From assembly GCA_051646925.1 (NCBI GenBank), contig JBOFDK010000018.1, forward strand, positions 1 to 19,998: a DNA stretch of 19,998 nt. Reading direction: 5' to 3'. Positions within the stretch are counted from its first letter, which is position 1. Each line of letters starts with the position of its first letter. This DNA is from JBOFDK01 sp051646925 (GTDB lineage Bacteria; Bacillota; Clostridia; Lachnospirales; Cellulosilyticaceae). A program made the translations under genes and the position numbers. The notes beneath the pieces were generated by a model, which was not told where the DNA came from, searched no databases, and saw only the letters and a list, made by a program, of their open reading frames with translations. Below are positions 1 to 6,186 of this stretch, piece after piece.

Positions 1-34
1 GACTTGCAAAATCTCCTATAGAATAATATTTCAT
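1..34 (-). CDS. Partial MerR-type HTH protein, possibly IS607-family recombinase (N-terminus only)
   Basis: Only the first 11 codons are present; the gene runs off the left edge. They read MKYYSIGDFAS from an ATG at 34-32. A ribosome binding site AAGAGGTG (complement of 42-49) lies seven bases upstream, so this is a real start and not chance. The pattern Y-S-I-G-x-F-A is the opening of the MerR-type helix-turn-helix. It occurs in MerR regulators and also at the N-terminus of IS607-family serine recombinases (TnpA), whose first 50 or so residues are a MerR-like DNA-binding domain. The sequence cannot distinguish the two. The unusually AT-rich, gene-poor DNA upstream is compatible with a mobile element end, but that is inference. 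Confidence 0.5.
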   Translation of the reverse strand, partial: MKYYSIGDFAS

Positions 35-68
35 ATTTATCACCTCTTGATTTATAATAATACGAGCG

Positions 69-113
69 TTATATAAAATCAATAAGTTTATACAAACTTC
101 TACAAGGTTTCAT
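69..113 (-). CDS. Possible 14-codon leader ORF upstream of the MerR-like gene
   Basis: A short minus-strand frame starts at an ATG (113-111) and stops at TAA (71-69), encoding MKPCRSLYKLIDFI. A strong Shine-Dalgarno sequence AGGAGGGG (complement of 125-132) precedes it, although the 11-base spacing is long. It ends 34 bases before the MerR-like start on the same strand. A TATAAT-like box (complement of 159-164) lies further upstream but has no good -35. If translated it could be a leader peptide. I recognise no conserved peptide, so the ORF may be fortuitous. Confidence 0.2.
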   Translation of the reverse strand: MKPCRSLYKLIDFI

Positions 114-192
114 TAACAGCTATTCCCCTCCTAAACTAAGTATATATTTATATTAATTATACTTTGTCTACAATTAAAACCTAAAAAATATA

Positions 193-208
193 GACGGGCC
201 TCCCCGTC
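193..208 (-). terminator. GC-rich hairpin, possible minus-strand terminator
   Basis: GACGGG (193-198) and CCCGTC (203-208) form a perfect 6-bp all-Watson-Crick stem with a 4-base loop, in otherwise very AT-rich DNA. Reading the minus strand, the stem is followed by TATATTTTTTAG, a fair U-tract, so it could terminate leftward transcription. No minus-strand gene is visible immediately upstream. Its role could instead be insulation of the left-edge gene or an element-end structure. Confidence 0.35.
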
Positions 209-406
209 ATTTAGTTTCTCTATAAATTATCTTTCAATTATACCATTGTAACATTGGTCTATCAAGCATATTCATACTTTGCCATTACATCTTAATATAT
301 TTATAATTTTATCTATACTTTATTTTATTTATATTCCTAAAATCCTTTATATAATTTCAATTTTAACTAATTATAAATATTTTTTTATTCTTGTGTAATT
401 TCTTTA

Positions 407-435
407 TTGACAATGTTTATTTATGACTTTATTAT
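407..435 (+). promoter_or_regulatory. Sigma-A promoter of the HPr-like gene
   Basis: A perfect -35 TTGACA (407-412) is separated by 17 bases from a -10 TATTAT (430-435). The predicted start near 442 leaves a short leader that contains the AGGAGGT ribosome binding site (451-457). This indicates strong, constitutive-type vegetative transcription of the single downstream gene. Confidence 0.8.
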
Positions 436-465
436 GAACTTATTACGTATAGGAGGTATTCTCAT

Positions 466-702
466 ATGATGACTATAATGATTTCACTAAATTCTATTGA
501 TAAGGTTAAACAATTCGTTAATCTTATTAGTAAATATGATGGCGATTTCGATTTAACATCTGGACGATATGTAATTGATGCAAAATCAATTATGGGTATT
601 TTCAGCCTAGATCTTAGTAAACCGATTAAACTAGATATACACGACAATGCATCTGCAACACTTCTCATGATGCATTTACGTGAATTTATGTATACAGAAT
701 AA
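466..702 (+). CDS. HPr-family phosphocarrier-like protein lacking the active-site histidine
   Basis: This encodes a 78-residue protein with the HPr fold signature. The block SKYDGDFDL followed by AKSIMGIFSLDL (residues about 39-50) matches the HPr region around the regulatory serine (Ser46 in Bacillus HPr, Ser41 here). In canonical HPr a GIHARPA loop carries His15, which accepts phosphate from PTS enzyme I. Here the aligned segment is NSIDKVK, with Ser10 in place of the histidine and Asp in place of the conserved arginine. It therefore should not relay phosphate from enzyme I. Its architecture recalls Crh, the Bacillus HPr paralogue that lost His15 but keeps Ser46 for CcpA signalling. A Crh-like or structural role is inference. 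AGGAGGT lies eight bases before the ATG; a second in-frame ATG follows immediately. The gene is monocistronic and converges on thiI. Confidence 0.85.
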   Translation: MMTIMISLNSIDKVKQFVNLISKYDGDFDLTSGRYVIDAKSIMGIFSLDLSKPIKLDIHDNASATLLMMHLREFMYTE

Positions 703-705
703 AAT

Positions 706-736
706 AAAAGGCTGTTGCGATATGCAACAGCCTTTT
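706..736. terminator. Bidirectional intrinsic terminator between the HPr-like gene and thiI
   Basis: AAAAGGCTGTTGC (706-718) and its exact reverse complement (724-736) form a perfect 13-bp stem with the 5-base loop GATAT. Flanking A/T runs give a U-tract on both strands. It begins three bases after the plus-strand stop codon and lies 13 bases past the thiI stop, so it ends both convergent transcripts. Confidence 0.92.
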
Positions 737-749
737 GTTTTATAAATAT

Positions 750-1931
750 TTACACCTTAATAACTTCCATATTATTAATTGATGCTTGTATCATCTCTTC
801 TATACAATCTTTTAATGCTTCTTCAGATTTTTCAATTGCTTCTAATTTTGGCTTTGTTTCAGGATGTTTTGGAACAAAAATAGTACAACAATCTTCAAAT
901 GGTAAAATAGATGTTTCAAACGTATCTATTTTTTTTGCTACTCTAACAATTTCTTCTTTATCAAATCCAATTAATGGTCTGAAAACAGGCATTCTAGCTG
1001 CCGCATCTGTACAAACTAATCCTTGCATAGTTTGACTTGCAACTTGTCCTATACTTTCTCCTGTAATAAGACCCATGCTTCCATTTGATACAGCAATTCT
1101 TTGTGCAATCTCCATCATAATTCGTCTCATAATAATTGTAAGTTGCTCATGAGGACATTTTTCATATATTGCCATTTGAATATCTGTAAAAGGAACTACA
1201 TGAACTTTCATAGAACCTGTATACACTGATACTTTTCTAGCTAAATCTATAACTTTTTGTGTCGCTCTTTCGCTAGTATATGGTGGACTATGGAAATAAA
1301 CAGCGTCAACTTCAACACCTCTTTTAGCAACCATCCATCCAGCTACTGGGCTATCAATCCCGCCTGATAACAATAATGTTGATTTTCCATTAGTTCCATA
1401 AGGCATCCCGCCTGCAGCCGGATATGTTTTAGAATAAACATAACTTCCATTACGTAATTCTACTCGTAAAATAACATCAGGATTATGAACATCTACTTTT
1501 AATTGTTCTCCTAATTGTTCTAATAAAAATGCTCCAATATGTGCACTTACTTCCATTGACTTCATAGGAAATCTTTTGTCTGCTCTTCTTGTATCTACTT
1601 TAAATGTAAGTACTTTGTTTTCTTTACAAAGAGCTTTCATATGTTCTAATGCCAATTCTTCAACAGCTTCTATAGACACTTCTTCTTTTTTTGTACCATA
1701 AGCTACACCTATAATACCAAAAACGCGAGTTAATCTATCAATAACCATCTGAACATCTACTTGCTCGTCACGAGGTTCTACTGTAACTCTTCCTTGCTCT
1801 TTTTTTACATCAAATTTACCGACATCTTTTAAATTTCTTCTAACTATATCAATTAATTTATTTTCAAAAATATACCTATTTTTACCTTTGATTGCTAATT
1901 CGCCGTATTTGATTAAAAATACATTTTTCAT
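750..1931 (-). CDS. thiI: tRNA sulfurtransferase ThiI (tRNA 4-thiouridine synthetase)
   Basis: ThiI adenylates U8 of tRNA and inserts sulfur received as persulfide from a cysteine desulfurase, giving 4-thiouridine; in some bacteria it also serves thiamine thiazole synthesis. The 393-residue protein has an N-terminal ferredoxin-like/THUMP region (about 1-165) and a PP-loop ATPase domain with the nucleotide motif SGGIDS (189-194). A C-terminal FEDCCTIF segment holds Cys348 and Cys349, near where the E. coli enzyme has its sulfur-transfer cysteine. The rhodanese domain of the enterobacterial enzyme is absent, as is normal in Firmicutes. The start codon overlaps the stop of the cysteine desulfurase gene (ATGA), with AGGAGGT placed inside that gene. 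The overlap implies translational coupling and a dedicated donor-acceptor pair, as with NifZ-ThiI in Bacillus. Confidence 0.96.
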   Translation of the reverse strand: MKNVFLIKYGELAIKGKNRYIFENKLIDIVRRNLKDVGKFDVKKEQGRVTVEPRDEQVDVQMVIDRLTRVFGIIGVAYGTKKEEVSIEAVEELALEHMKALCKENKVLTFKVDTRRADKRFPMKSMEVSAHIGAFLLEQLGEQLKVDVHNPDVILRVELRNGSYVYSKTYPAAGGMPYGTNGKSTLLLSGGIDSPVAGWMVAKRGVEVDAVYFHSPPYTSERATQKVIDLARKVSVYTGSMKVHVVPFTDIQMAIYEKCPHEQLTIIMRRIMMEIAQRIAVSNGSMGLITGESIGQVASQTMQGLVCTDAAARMPVFRPLIGFDKEEIVRVAKKIDTFETSILPFEDCCTIFVPKHPETKPKLEAIEKSEEALKDCIEEMIQASINNMEVIKV

Positions 1932-3100
1932 CTTTTTTTACCTCCTGTAGTAAATCTTTTTAATAATGGCAATTGTTTTTTTAAAACATCTACAACGTAA
2001 TCTAATTGATTTTTATCACATTCTCTTCCGAAAGAAAATCTAATTGCTTGATCTAGTTGTTCGCCGCCTTGCCCTATACTCACTAAAGTGTTACTTGTTG
2101 CAATTTTATTAGATGCACATGCTGAGCCCGATGAAACATATATTCCGTAGTGTTCAAGTGTATGCAACAATACTTCTGCGCGAACTCCTTGAAATTGAAT
2201 ATTTAATATATGTGCTGCGCCTTCGTCTATGCTTGGTCCATTAAGTTTAGTTCCTTCAATTTCATTTAATATTCTTTCTGATAAATATCGTTTAGATTCC
2301 ATACATTGCTGTTGTAACTTTGCTAAATTATCATAACAATACATAGCAGCGCAGTGCATACCTGCAATTCCAGGCACATTTTCTGTACCCGATCTAATTG
2401 CCTTTTGCTGACCACCGCCATGAAATAAAGGTAACATTCTAACTTCTTTGCGCTTATATAATATGCCTATTCCTTTAGGTCCATAAAATTTGTGTGCACT
2501 TATTGAAAGTAAATCTATTTTACTAACGCCAACATTTATAGGCATTTTTCCAAAAGCTTGTACACCATCTACATGAAAAATTACTCTAGGTGCATATTTT
2601 TTTAACCAATTTCCGATTTCTGTAATGTTTTGTATTGTTCCAATTTCATTATTTACATACATAGCACTTACAATAATAGTTTGATCATCAATTGCCTCTT
2701 TAAGTTCATCCATTATGATTAATCCATTATGATCAACACCAATACGTACAACCTCAAATCCTTCTTTTTCTAGATGTGTAAAAACATCTGTAACTGAAGG
2801 ATGTTCTATAGTTGTAGTAATGATTTTACGCCCCATACGCTGATAAGCGTATGCCGCACCAATCAATGCTAAATTATTACTTTCTGTTGCTCCTGATGTA
2901 TAGTAAATTTCGTCTTCTTTACATCCTAGTATATTTGCAAAATATCGTGTACTTTTTTTTATAATAGTTTCGGCTTCAATACCTAATTTATGCAGTGAAG
3001 ATGGGTTACCATATGTTTCTAACATAACTGTTGTCACACAATCCGCTACTTCTTTTAGTGGTTTGGTAGTTGCGGCGTAGTCTAAATATATTTCTTGCAT
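1928..3100 (-). CDS. Cysteine desulfurase (NifS/IscS family, NifZ-like partner of ThiI)
   Basis: This PLP enzyme removes sulfur from L-cysteine, giving alanine and an enzyme-bound persulfide. In its 390 residues I see the aminotransferase class V landmarks: LDYAATTKP at the N-terminus, the catalytic His100 (EHPS), Asp178 in the PLP pocket, the Schiff-base Lys204 in SAHKFYGPKG, and the persulfide Cys328 in SSGSACAS. Length and motifs fit the IscS/NifS group, not SufS. The gene overlaps thiI by four bases, so its main job is probably sulfur donation to ThiI. No iscU or iscR neighbour is present, which argues against a general iron-sulfur assembly operon. AAGGAAGG precedes the ATG. I see no convincing promoter between the upstream terminator and this gene. 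Confidence 0.95.
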   Translation of the reverse strand: MQEIYLDYAATTKPLKEVADCVTTVMLETYGNPSSLHKLGIEAETIIKKSTRYFANILGCKEDEIYYTSGATESNNLALIGAAYAYQRMGRKIITTTIEHPSVTDVFTHLEKEGFEVVRIGVDHNGLIIMDELKEAIDDQTIIVSAMYVNNEIGTIQNITEIGNWLKKYAPRVIFHVDGVQAFGKMPINVGVSKIDLLSISAHKFYGPKGIGILYKRKEVRMLPLFHGGGQQKAIRSGTENVPGIAGMHCAAMYCYDNLAKLQQQCMESKRYLSERILNEIEGTKLNGPSIDEGAAHILNIQFQGVRAEVLLHTLEHYGIYVSSGSACASNKIATSNTLVSIGQGGEQLDQAIRFSFGRECDKNQLDYVVDVLKKQLPLLKRFTTGGKKR

Positions 3101-3133
3101 ACAATAAAATCCTTCCTTTGATTTTTTATAAAA

Positions 3134-3160
3134 AAATGAGGGGGAATACCCCCCTCATTT
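3134..3160 (-). terminator. Intrinsic terminator after rsmE
   Basis: On the minus strand an 11-bp stem (AAATGAGGGGG at 3134-3144 pairing with CCCCCTCATTT at 3150-3160, 5-base loop) is followed by a run of T residues. It lies about 47 bases past the rsmE stop and closes the heat-shock cluster transcript. It also sits just 34 bases in front of nifS, so any transcript reaching nifS from further upstream must read through it. Confidence 0.85.
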
Positions 3161-3206
3161 TCAAATGTCTACCATTATAAATCGTTGAGGTGTATACTTA
3201 AGAATT

Positions 3207-3959
3207 TTATCCTATCTCTCCTGCTTCATACATAATGTTTGTCAATGCAACTATACTTGCAGTTTCACTTCTTAAAATACGTTTGCCTAGTGAAACTACT
3301 TGCACATCATTATTGATAGCACATTGTATTTCATCTTCGGTAAACCCACCTTCTGGTCCAATGAAAATGCCATATGTATGACTTTTCGCCGAACCTAAAA
3401 CTTCTTTTATACCTTGGTTTCGTTCATTTTCATACGGTATAATTGTATATATATTTTCTTTTTTTTGAAGTTCAATTGCTTCTTTAAAAGAAATCGGTTT
3501 ACATACTTGTGGGATACACCCTCTACCGCTTTGTTTTGCTGCTGCTTCTGCTATTTTATTCCATCTATCTAATTTAGATTGGATTTTTTTATCAGATTCT
3601 AATTTTACAATACAACGCTCAGTTATAATAGGTATAATTTTACTAACACCTATTTCAATTGTTTTTTGTATAACCCATTCTAATTTTTCACCTTTAATTA
3701 ACGGTTGAAATAAAATGACTTCTATATTTGGCTCCGTAGAATTTTCAGTTACTTCAAGGATTTCGGCCATTATATGCTCTGATTCTACTTCGCTAATTAT
3801 ACACTTATAATCCTGGCCCTGTCTATTGCTAATTAGTAATTCTGAATTAGTTTGCAATCTTAATACATTTTTAATGTGACGGAAATTATCTCCTTTGATG
3901 CAAACTTTATTTTCTATAATATCCGATGCATTCACAAAAAATTTAGGCATGTTTTTCAT
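3207..3959 (-). CDS. rsmE: 16S rRNA (uracil1498-N3)-methyltransferase RsmE
   Basis: RsmE methylates N3 of U1498 of 16S rRNA in the assembled 30S subunit, using S-adenosylmethionine. The 250-residue protein has an N-terminal PUA-like RNA-binding part (MPKFFVNASD and following) and a C-terminal SPOUT knot domain. Diagnostic are GPEGGFTEDE (201-210) and LGKRILRSETA (224-234), which form the SAM-binding knot. The gene overlaps the end of prmA by 17 bases. An alternative ATG three codons in (at 3950, giving MPKFF) is equally plausible, because many family members begin close to that point and neither start has a strong ribosome binding site. It is the last gene of the heat-shock cluster; mtaB, which often follows in Firmicutes, is absent. 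Confidence 0.95.
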   Translation of the reverse strand: MKNMPKFFVNASDIIENKVCIKGDNFRHIKNVLRLQTNSELLISNRQGQDYKCIISEVESEHIMAEILEVTENSTEPNIEVILFQPLIKGEKLEWVIQKTIEIGVSKIIPIITERCIVKLESDKKIQSKLDRWNKIAEAAAKQSGRGCIPQVCKPISFKEAIELQKKENIYTIIPYENERNQGIKEVLGSAKSHTYGIFIGPEGGFTEDEIQCAINNDVQVVSLGKRILRSETASIVALTNIMYEAGEIG

Positions 3960-4890
3960 CTCTCTTACAAACTAATGCTACCCATTCTTTTTGTTCACAT
4001 TCTTCTATTACTATCCAGCCATTTTTCTTAAGAGCTTCTAATACCTCTAGTTTGCGGCTATTAATAATACCTGATGCAATCCAAATACCGTCTTCAGCTA
4101 TTACTTTATCAACTTGTTCGGCTAACATAATAATAACATCTGCAATAATATTTGATACTACAATTGTTGCTCTTGTTTCTACTACATCAATTAAATTACC
4201 CGCTTTTACATCCATTACTTGGTCTACATTATTTAGCTTAACATTTTCCTTAGCTACTTTAACCGCAACAAGGTCAATATCTACACCTAGTACATCTTTT
4301 GCACCCATTTTAGCTGCTATAATTCCAAGTATACCGCTTCCTGTTCCAATATCAATTACATTGTCATCTGGTTTGATGTATTTTTCAACTAAGCCGGCGC
4401 ACATAGCTGTTGTTTCATGTGTGCCGGTTCCAAATGCCATACCAGGGTCCATCTCTATAATTAATTCGTTCTCTTTTACATCGTAGTTTTCCCAAGATGG
4501 TTTTATTACTATTCGTTCGCCTAATGCTACTGGCTTATAGTATTTTTTCCATTCGTTTGCCCACATTTCTTCTGGCATATCTACTAATGTTATTTTTCCA
4601 CTTCCGATATTTAAATAGTTTTTAATACCTTGTAAGTGCATTTCAATAGCTTCTAGTTTTTTTGCTAAGTTAATTTCAGTCGAAAAATAAGCTTTTACAA
4701 ATACTTTATCCATATCTTCTTGTAAAAGTGATTCATCAATCAAATCATAAATAACCTCTTTTTTATCCTGATTCCAAACATCTTGTGGATCTTCAATTTC
4801 AACACCACCTGCTTGTTCCTCTATTAAAAAATAGCTCAATGCTTCCACTGCTTCTCTTGTTGTTTCGATTGAAACTTGAATATAATCCAC
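3943..4890 (-). CDS. prmA: Ribosomal protein L11 methyltransferase PrmA
   Basis: PrmA trimethylates ribosomal protein L11 using S-adenosylmethionine. The 315-residue protein has the family's N-terminal substrate-recognition domain (about 1-100), the conserved DPGMAFGTGTHETT segment (148-161), SAM motif I DIGTGSG (180-186) and the NIIAD motif (247-251) near the active site. Translation starts at GTG; the ideal AGGAGG placed six bases upstream decides for that codon. It lies 24 bases after dnaJ and overlaps rsmE, matching the dnaJ-prmA-rsmE order (yqeT-yqeU) of Bacillus. It is presumably co-transcribed with dnaJ. Confidence 0.96.
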   Translation of the reverse strand: MDYIQVSIETTREAVEALSYFLIEEQAGGVEIEDPQDVWNQDKKEVIYDLIDESLLQEDMDKVFVKAYFSTEINLAKKLEAIEMHLQGIKNYLNIGSGKITLVDMPEEMWANEWKKYYKPVALGERIVIKPSWENYDVKENELIIEMDPGMAFGTGTHETTAMCAGLVEKYIKPDDNVIDIGTGSGILGIIAAKMGAKDVLGVDIDLVAVKVAKENVKLNNVDQVMDVKAGNLIDVVETRATIVVSNIIADVIIMLAEQVDKVIAEDGIWIASGIINSRKLEVLEALKKNGWIVIEECEQKEWVALVCKRDEKHA

Positions 4891-4914
4891 TGAAATCCTC
4901 CTAATTATCTTTGG

Positions 4915-6057
4915 TTATTTGCCAAAAAATTTCTCGATTTTTTTCTTGAAATTATTTTGTTCAGTTTGATGTTCTTTTGTTTGATCTGCAAATTCTTTTA
5001 ATAAATTCTTTTGTTTTGATGATAAGTTTCTTGGAACTTCTATATAAACTTCTACATATTGGTCTCCGCGATGTTTTTTGTTACGTATACTTGGAATTCC
5101 TTTTCCTTGTACTCTAAATGTTGTTCCTGATTGTGTTCCTTCTTGAATACTAAACTTTACGTTTCCATCAAGCGTTGGAATAGATAATTCTGCACCTAAC
5201 GCTGCTTGTGTAAAGCTAATTGGCATTCTCATATGAACATTCATATCACGTCTTTCAAAAAACTCATGTGCTTTTATATAAACTGTAAGAAGTAAGTCAC
5301 CGTTTGGCGCGCCTAAATCTCCTGCCTCACCTTTTCCTGAAATACGAAGAGTTTGGCCATGATCAATACCTGCTGGAATCGTAACAGTAATTTTCTTTGA
5401 TACACGTATTTTACCCTGTCCTCTACATGCTGTACAAGGGTCACTTATAATTTTTCCTGTACCATGACATGCATCACATGTTTGAACACTTTGCATAGAA
5501 CCTAACATTGTTCTTTGCATTACACGTATTTGACCTGTACCACCACATTTTTGACAAGTTTTAGCTTGTGTTCCTGGTTTTGCTTTTGTTCCTTTACATG
5601 TTGCACATGTTTCTGATGTATTTATTTGAATTTCTTTTTCGCATCCAAATGCTGCTTCTTCAAAATCAATTTGAATCGTTTGTCTAACGTCTTGACCTGG
5701 TTGTGGTCCTCTTTGACGTTGACGACCACCACCGCCTCCGCCAAATATATCGCCGAAAACGCTTCCAAATATATCGCCCATATCAAAATCAAAACCTTCG
5801 CCGCCAAAGCCGCCACCAGCTCCACCTTGCTCAAATGCACTATGGCCAAATCTATCGTATGCACCTCTTTTTTCTTGGTCACTTAATATTTCATAAGCTT
5901 CTGTAGCTTCTTTAAACTTTGCTTCTTTTTCAGCGTCCCCGGATCCTGTATCTGGATGGTATTTTTTCGCTAATTTTCTATATGCTTTTTTAATCTCTTG
6001 ATCTCCAGCATCTTTTTGGACTCCTAGAACATCATAATAATCTTTCTTTGTCGCCAT
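4915..6057 (-). CDS. dnaJ: Chaperone protein DnaJ (Hsp40)
   Basis: DnaJ is the co-chaperone that delivers unfolded clients to DnaK and stimulates its ATPase. The 380-residue class I protein shows a J domain with HPD (34-36), a Gly/Phe-rich linker (about 77-112), and four zinc-binding repeats starting at Cys151, Cys168, Cys194 and Cys208. The C-terminal substrate-binding domains follow. The first repeat reads CATCKGTK, with Lys where the CxxCxGxG pattern has its last glycine; the cysteines are intact. I place the start at 6057 (MATKKDYYDVLG) because AGGATGGTG lies six bases before it; a frame extension to 6069 adds only four residues and has no properly spaced site. A separate promoter precedes it. 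Confidence 0.96.
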   Translation of the reverse strand: MATKKDYYDVLGVQKDAGDQEIKKAYRKLAKKYHPDTGSGDAEKEAKFKEATEAYEILSDQEKRGAYDRFGHSAFEQGGAGGGFGGEGFDFDMGDIFGSVFGDIFGGGGGGRQRQRGPQPGQDVRQTIQIDFEEAAFGCEKEIQINTSETCATCKGTKAKPGTQAKTCQKCGGTGQIRVMQRTMLGSMQSVQTCDACHGTGKIISDPCTACRGQGKIRVSKKITVTIPAGIDHGQTLRISGKGEAGDLGAPNGDLLLTVYIKAHEFFERRDMNVHMRMPISFTQAALGAELSIPTLDGNVKFSIQEGTQSGTTFRVQGKGIPSIRNKKHRGDQYVEVYIEVPRNLSSKQKNLLKEFADQTKEHQTEQNNFKKKIEKFFGK

Positions 6058-6090
6058 TTCCTTCACCATCCTTATTTATTTACAAATTCT

Positions 6091-6119
6091 ATTATAACTA
6101 TCTCTCTCTACGTTTTCAA
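6091..6119 (-). promoter_or_regulatory. Internal sigma-A promoter of dnaJ-prmA-rsmE
   Basis: Reading the minus strand, TTGAAA (6119-6114) and a perfect TATAAT (6096-6091) are separated by exactly 17 bases. The predicted start near 6084 gives a leader of about 27 bases to the dnaJ ATG. No CIRCE element is near, so this promoter would make dnaJ, prmA and rsmE partly independent of HrcA repression. Confidence 0.72.
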
Positions 6120-6145
6120 CAGTTCTCTTGAATATCTTCCACGAC

Positions 6146-6179
6146 GAAACAGCCAAAGAGAAATCTCTTTGACCGTTTC
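6146..6179 (-). other. Imperfect inverted repeat just after dnaK
   Basis: CAAAGAG (6154-6160) pairs with CTCTTTG (6165-6171) across a 4-base loop. An outer GAAAC/GTTTC stem (6146-6150 with 6175-6179) adds five pairs beyond a 3-base internal loop. The structure starts eight bases after the dnaK stop codon. No U-tract follows on the minus strand, so it is at best a weak terminator. A stabilising 3' end or a processing site is equally possible. Confidence 0.5.
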
Positions 6180-6186
6180 TACTTTC

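Larger units (their letters stand above)
35..406. other. Gene-poor, very AT-rich intergenic region
   Basis: This stretch separates the left-edge MerR-like gene from the HPr-like gene promoter. Apart from the possible leader ORF (69-113) and one GC-rich hairpin (193-208), I see only AT-rich DNA with no long open frame, tRNA, recognisable riboswitch or long repeat. The lack of coding content contrasts with the tightly packed genes in the rest of the window. It may mark the boundary between conserved core and an accessory or mobile segment. Confidence 0.5.

Noticed and set aside
4052..4486. Long plus-strand open frame (144 codons) opposite prmA
   Set aside because: It has no ribosome binding site, and its composition (Ile/Ser/Thr-rich) is what antisense of a real gene gives. 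prmA on the other strand is unmistakable.
5622..5886. Open frames on both strands inside dnaJ
   Set aside because: They fall on the Gly/Phe-rich and zinc-finger codons of dnaJ, which produce repetitive out-of-frame stretches. No start signals are present.
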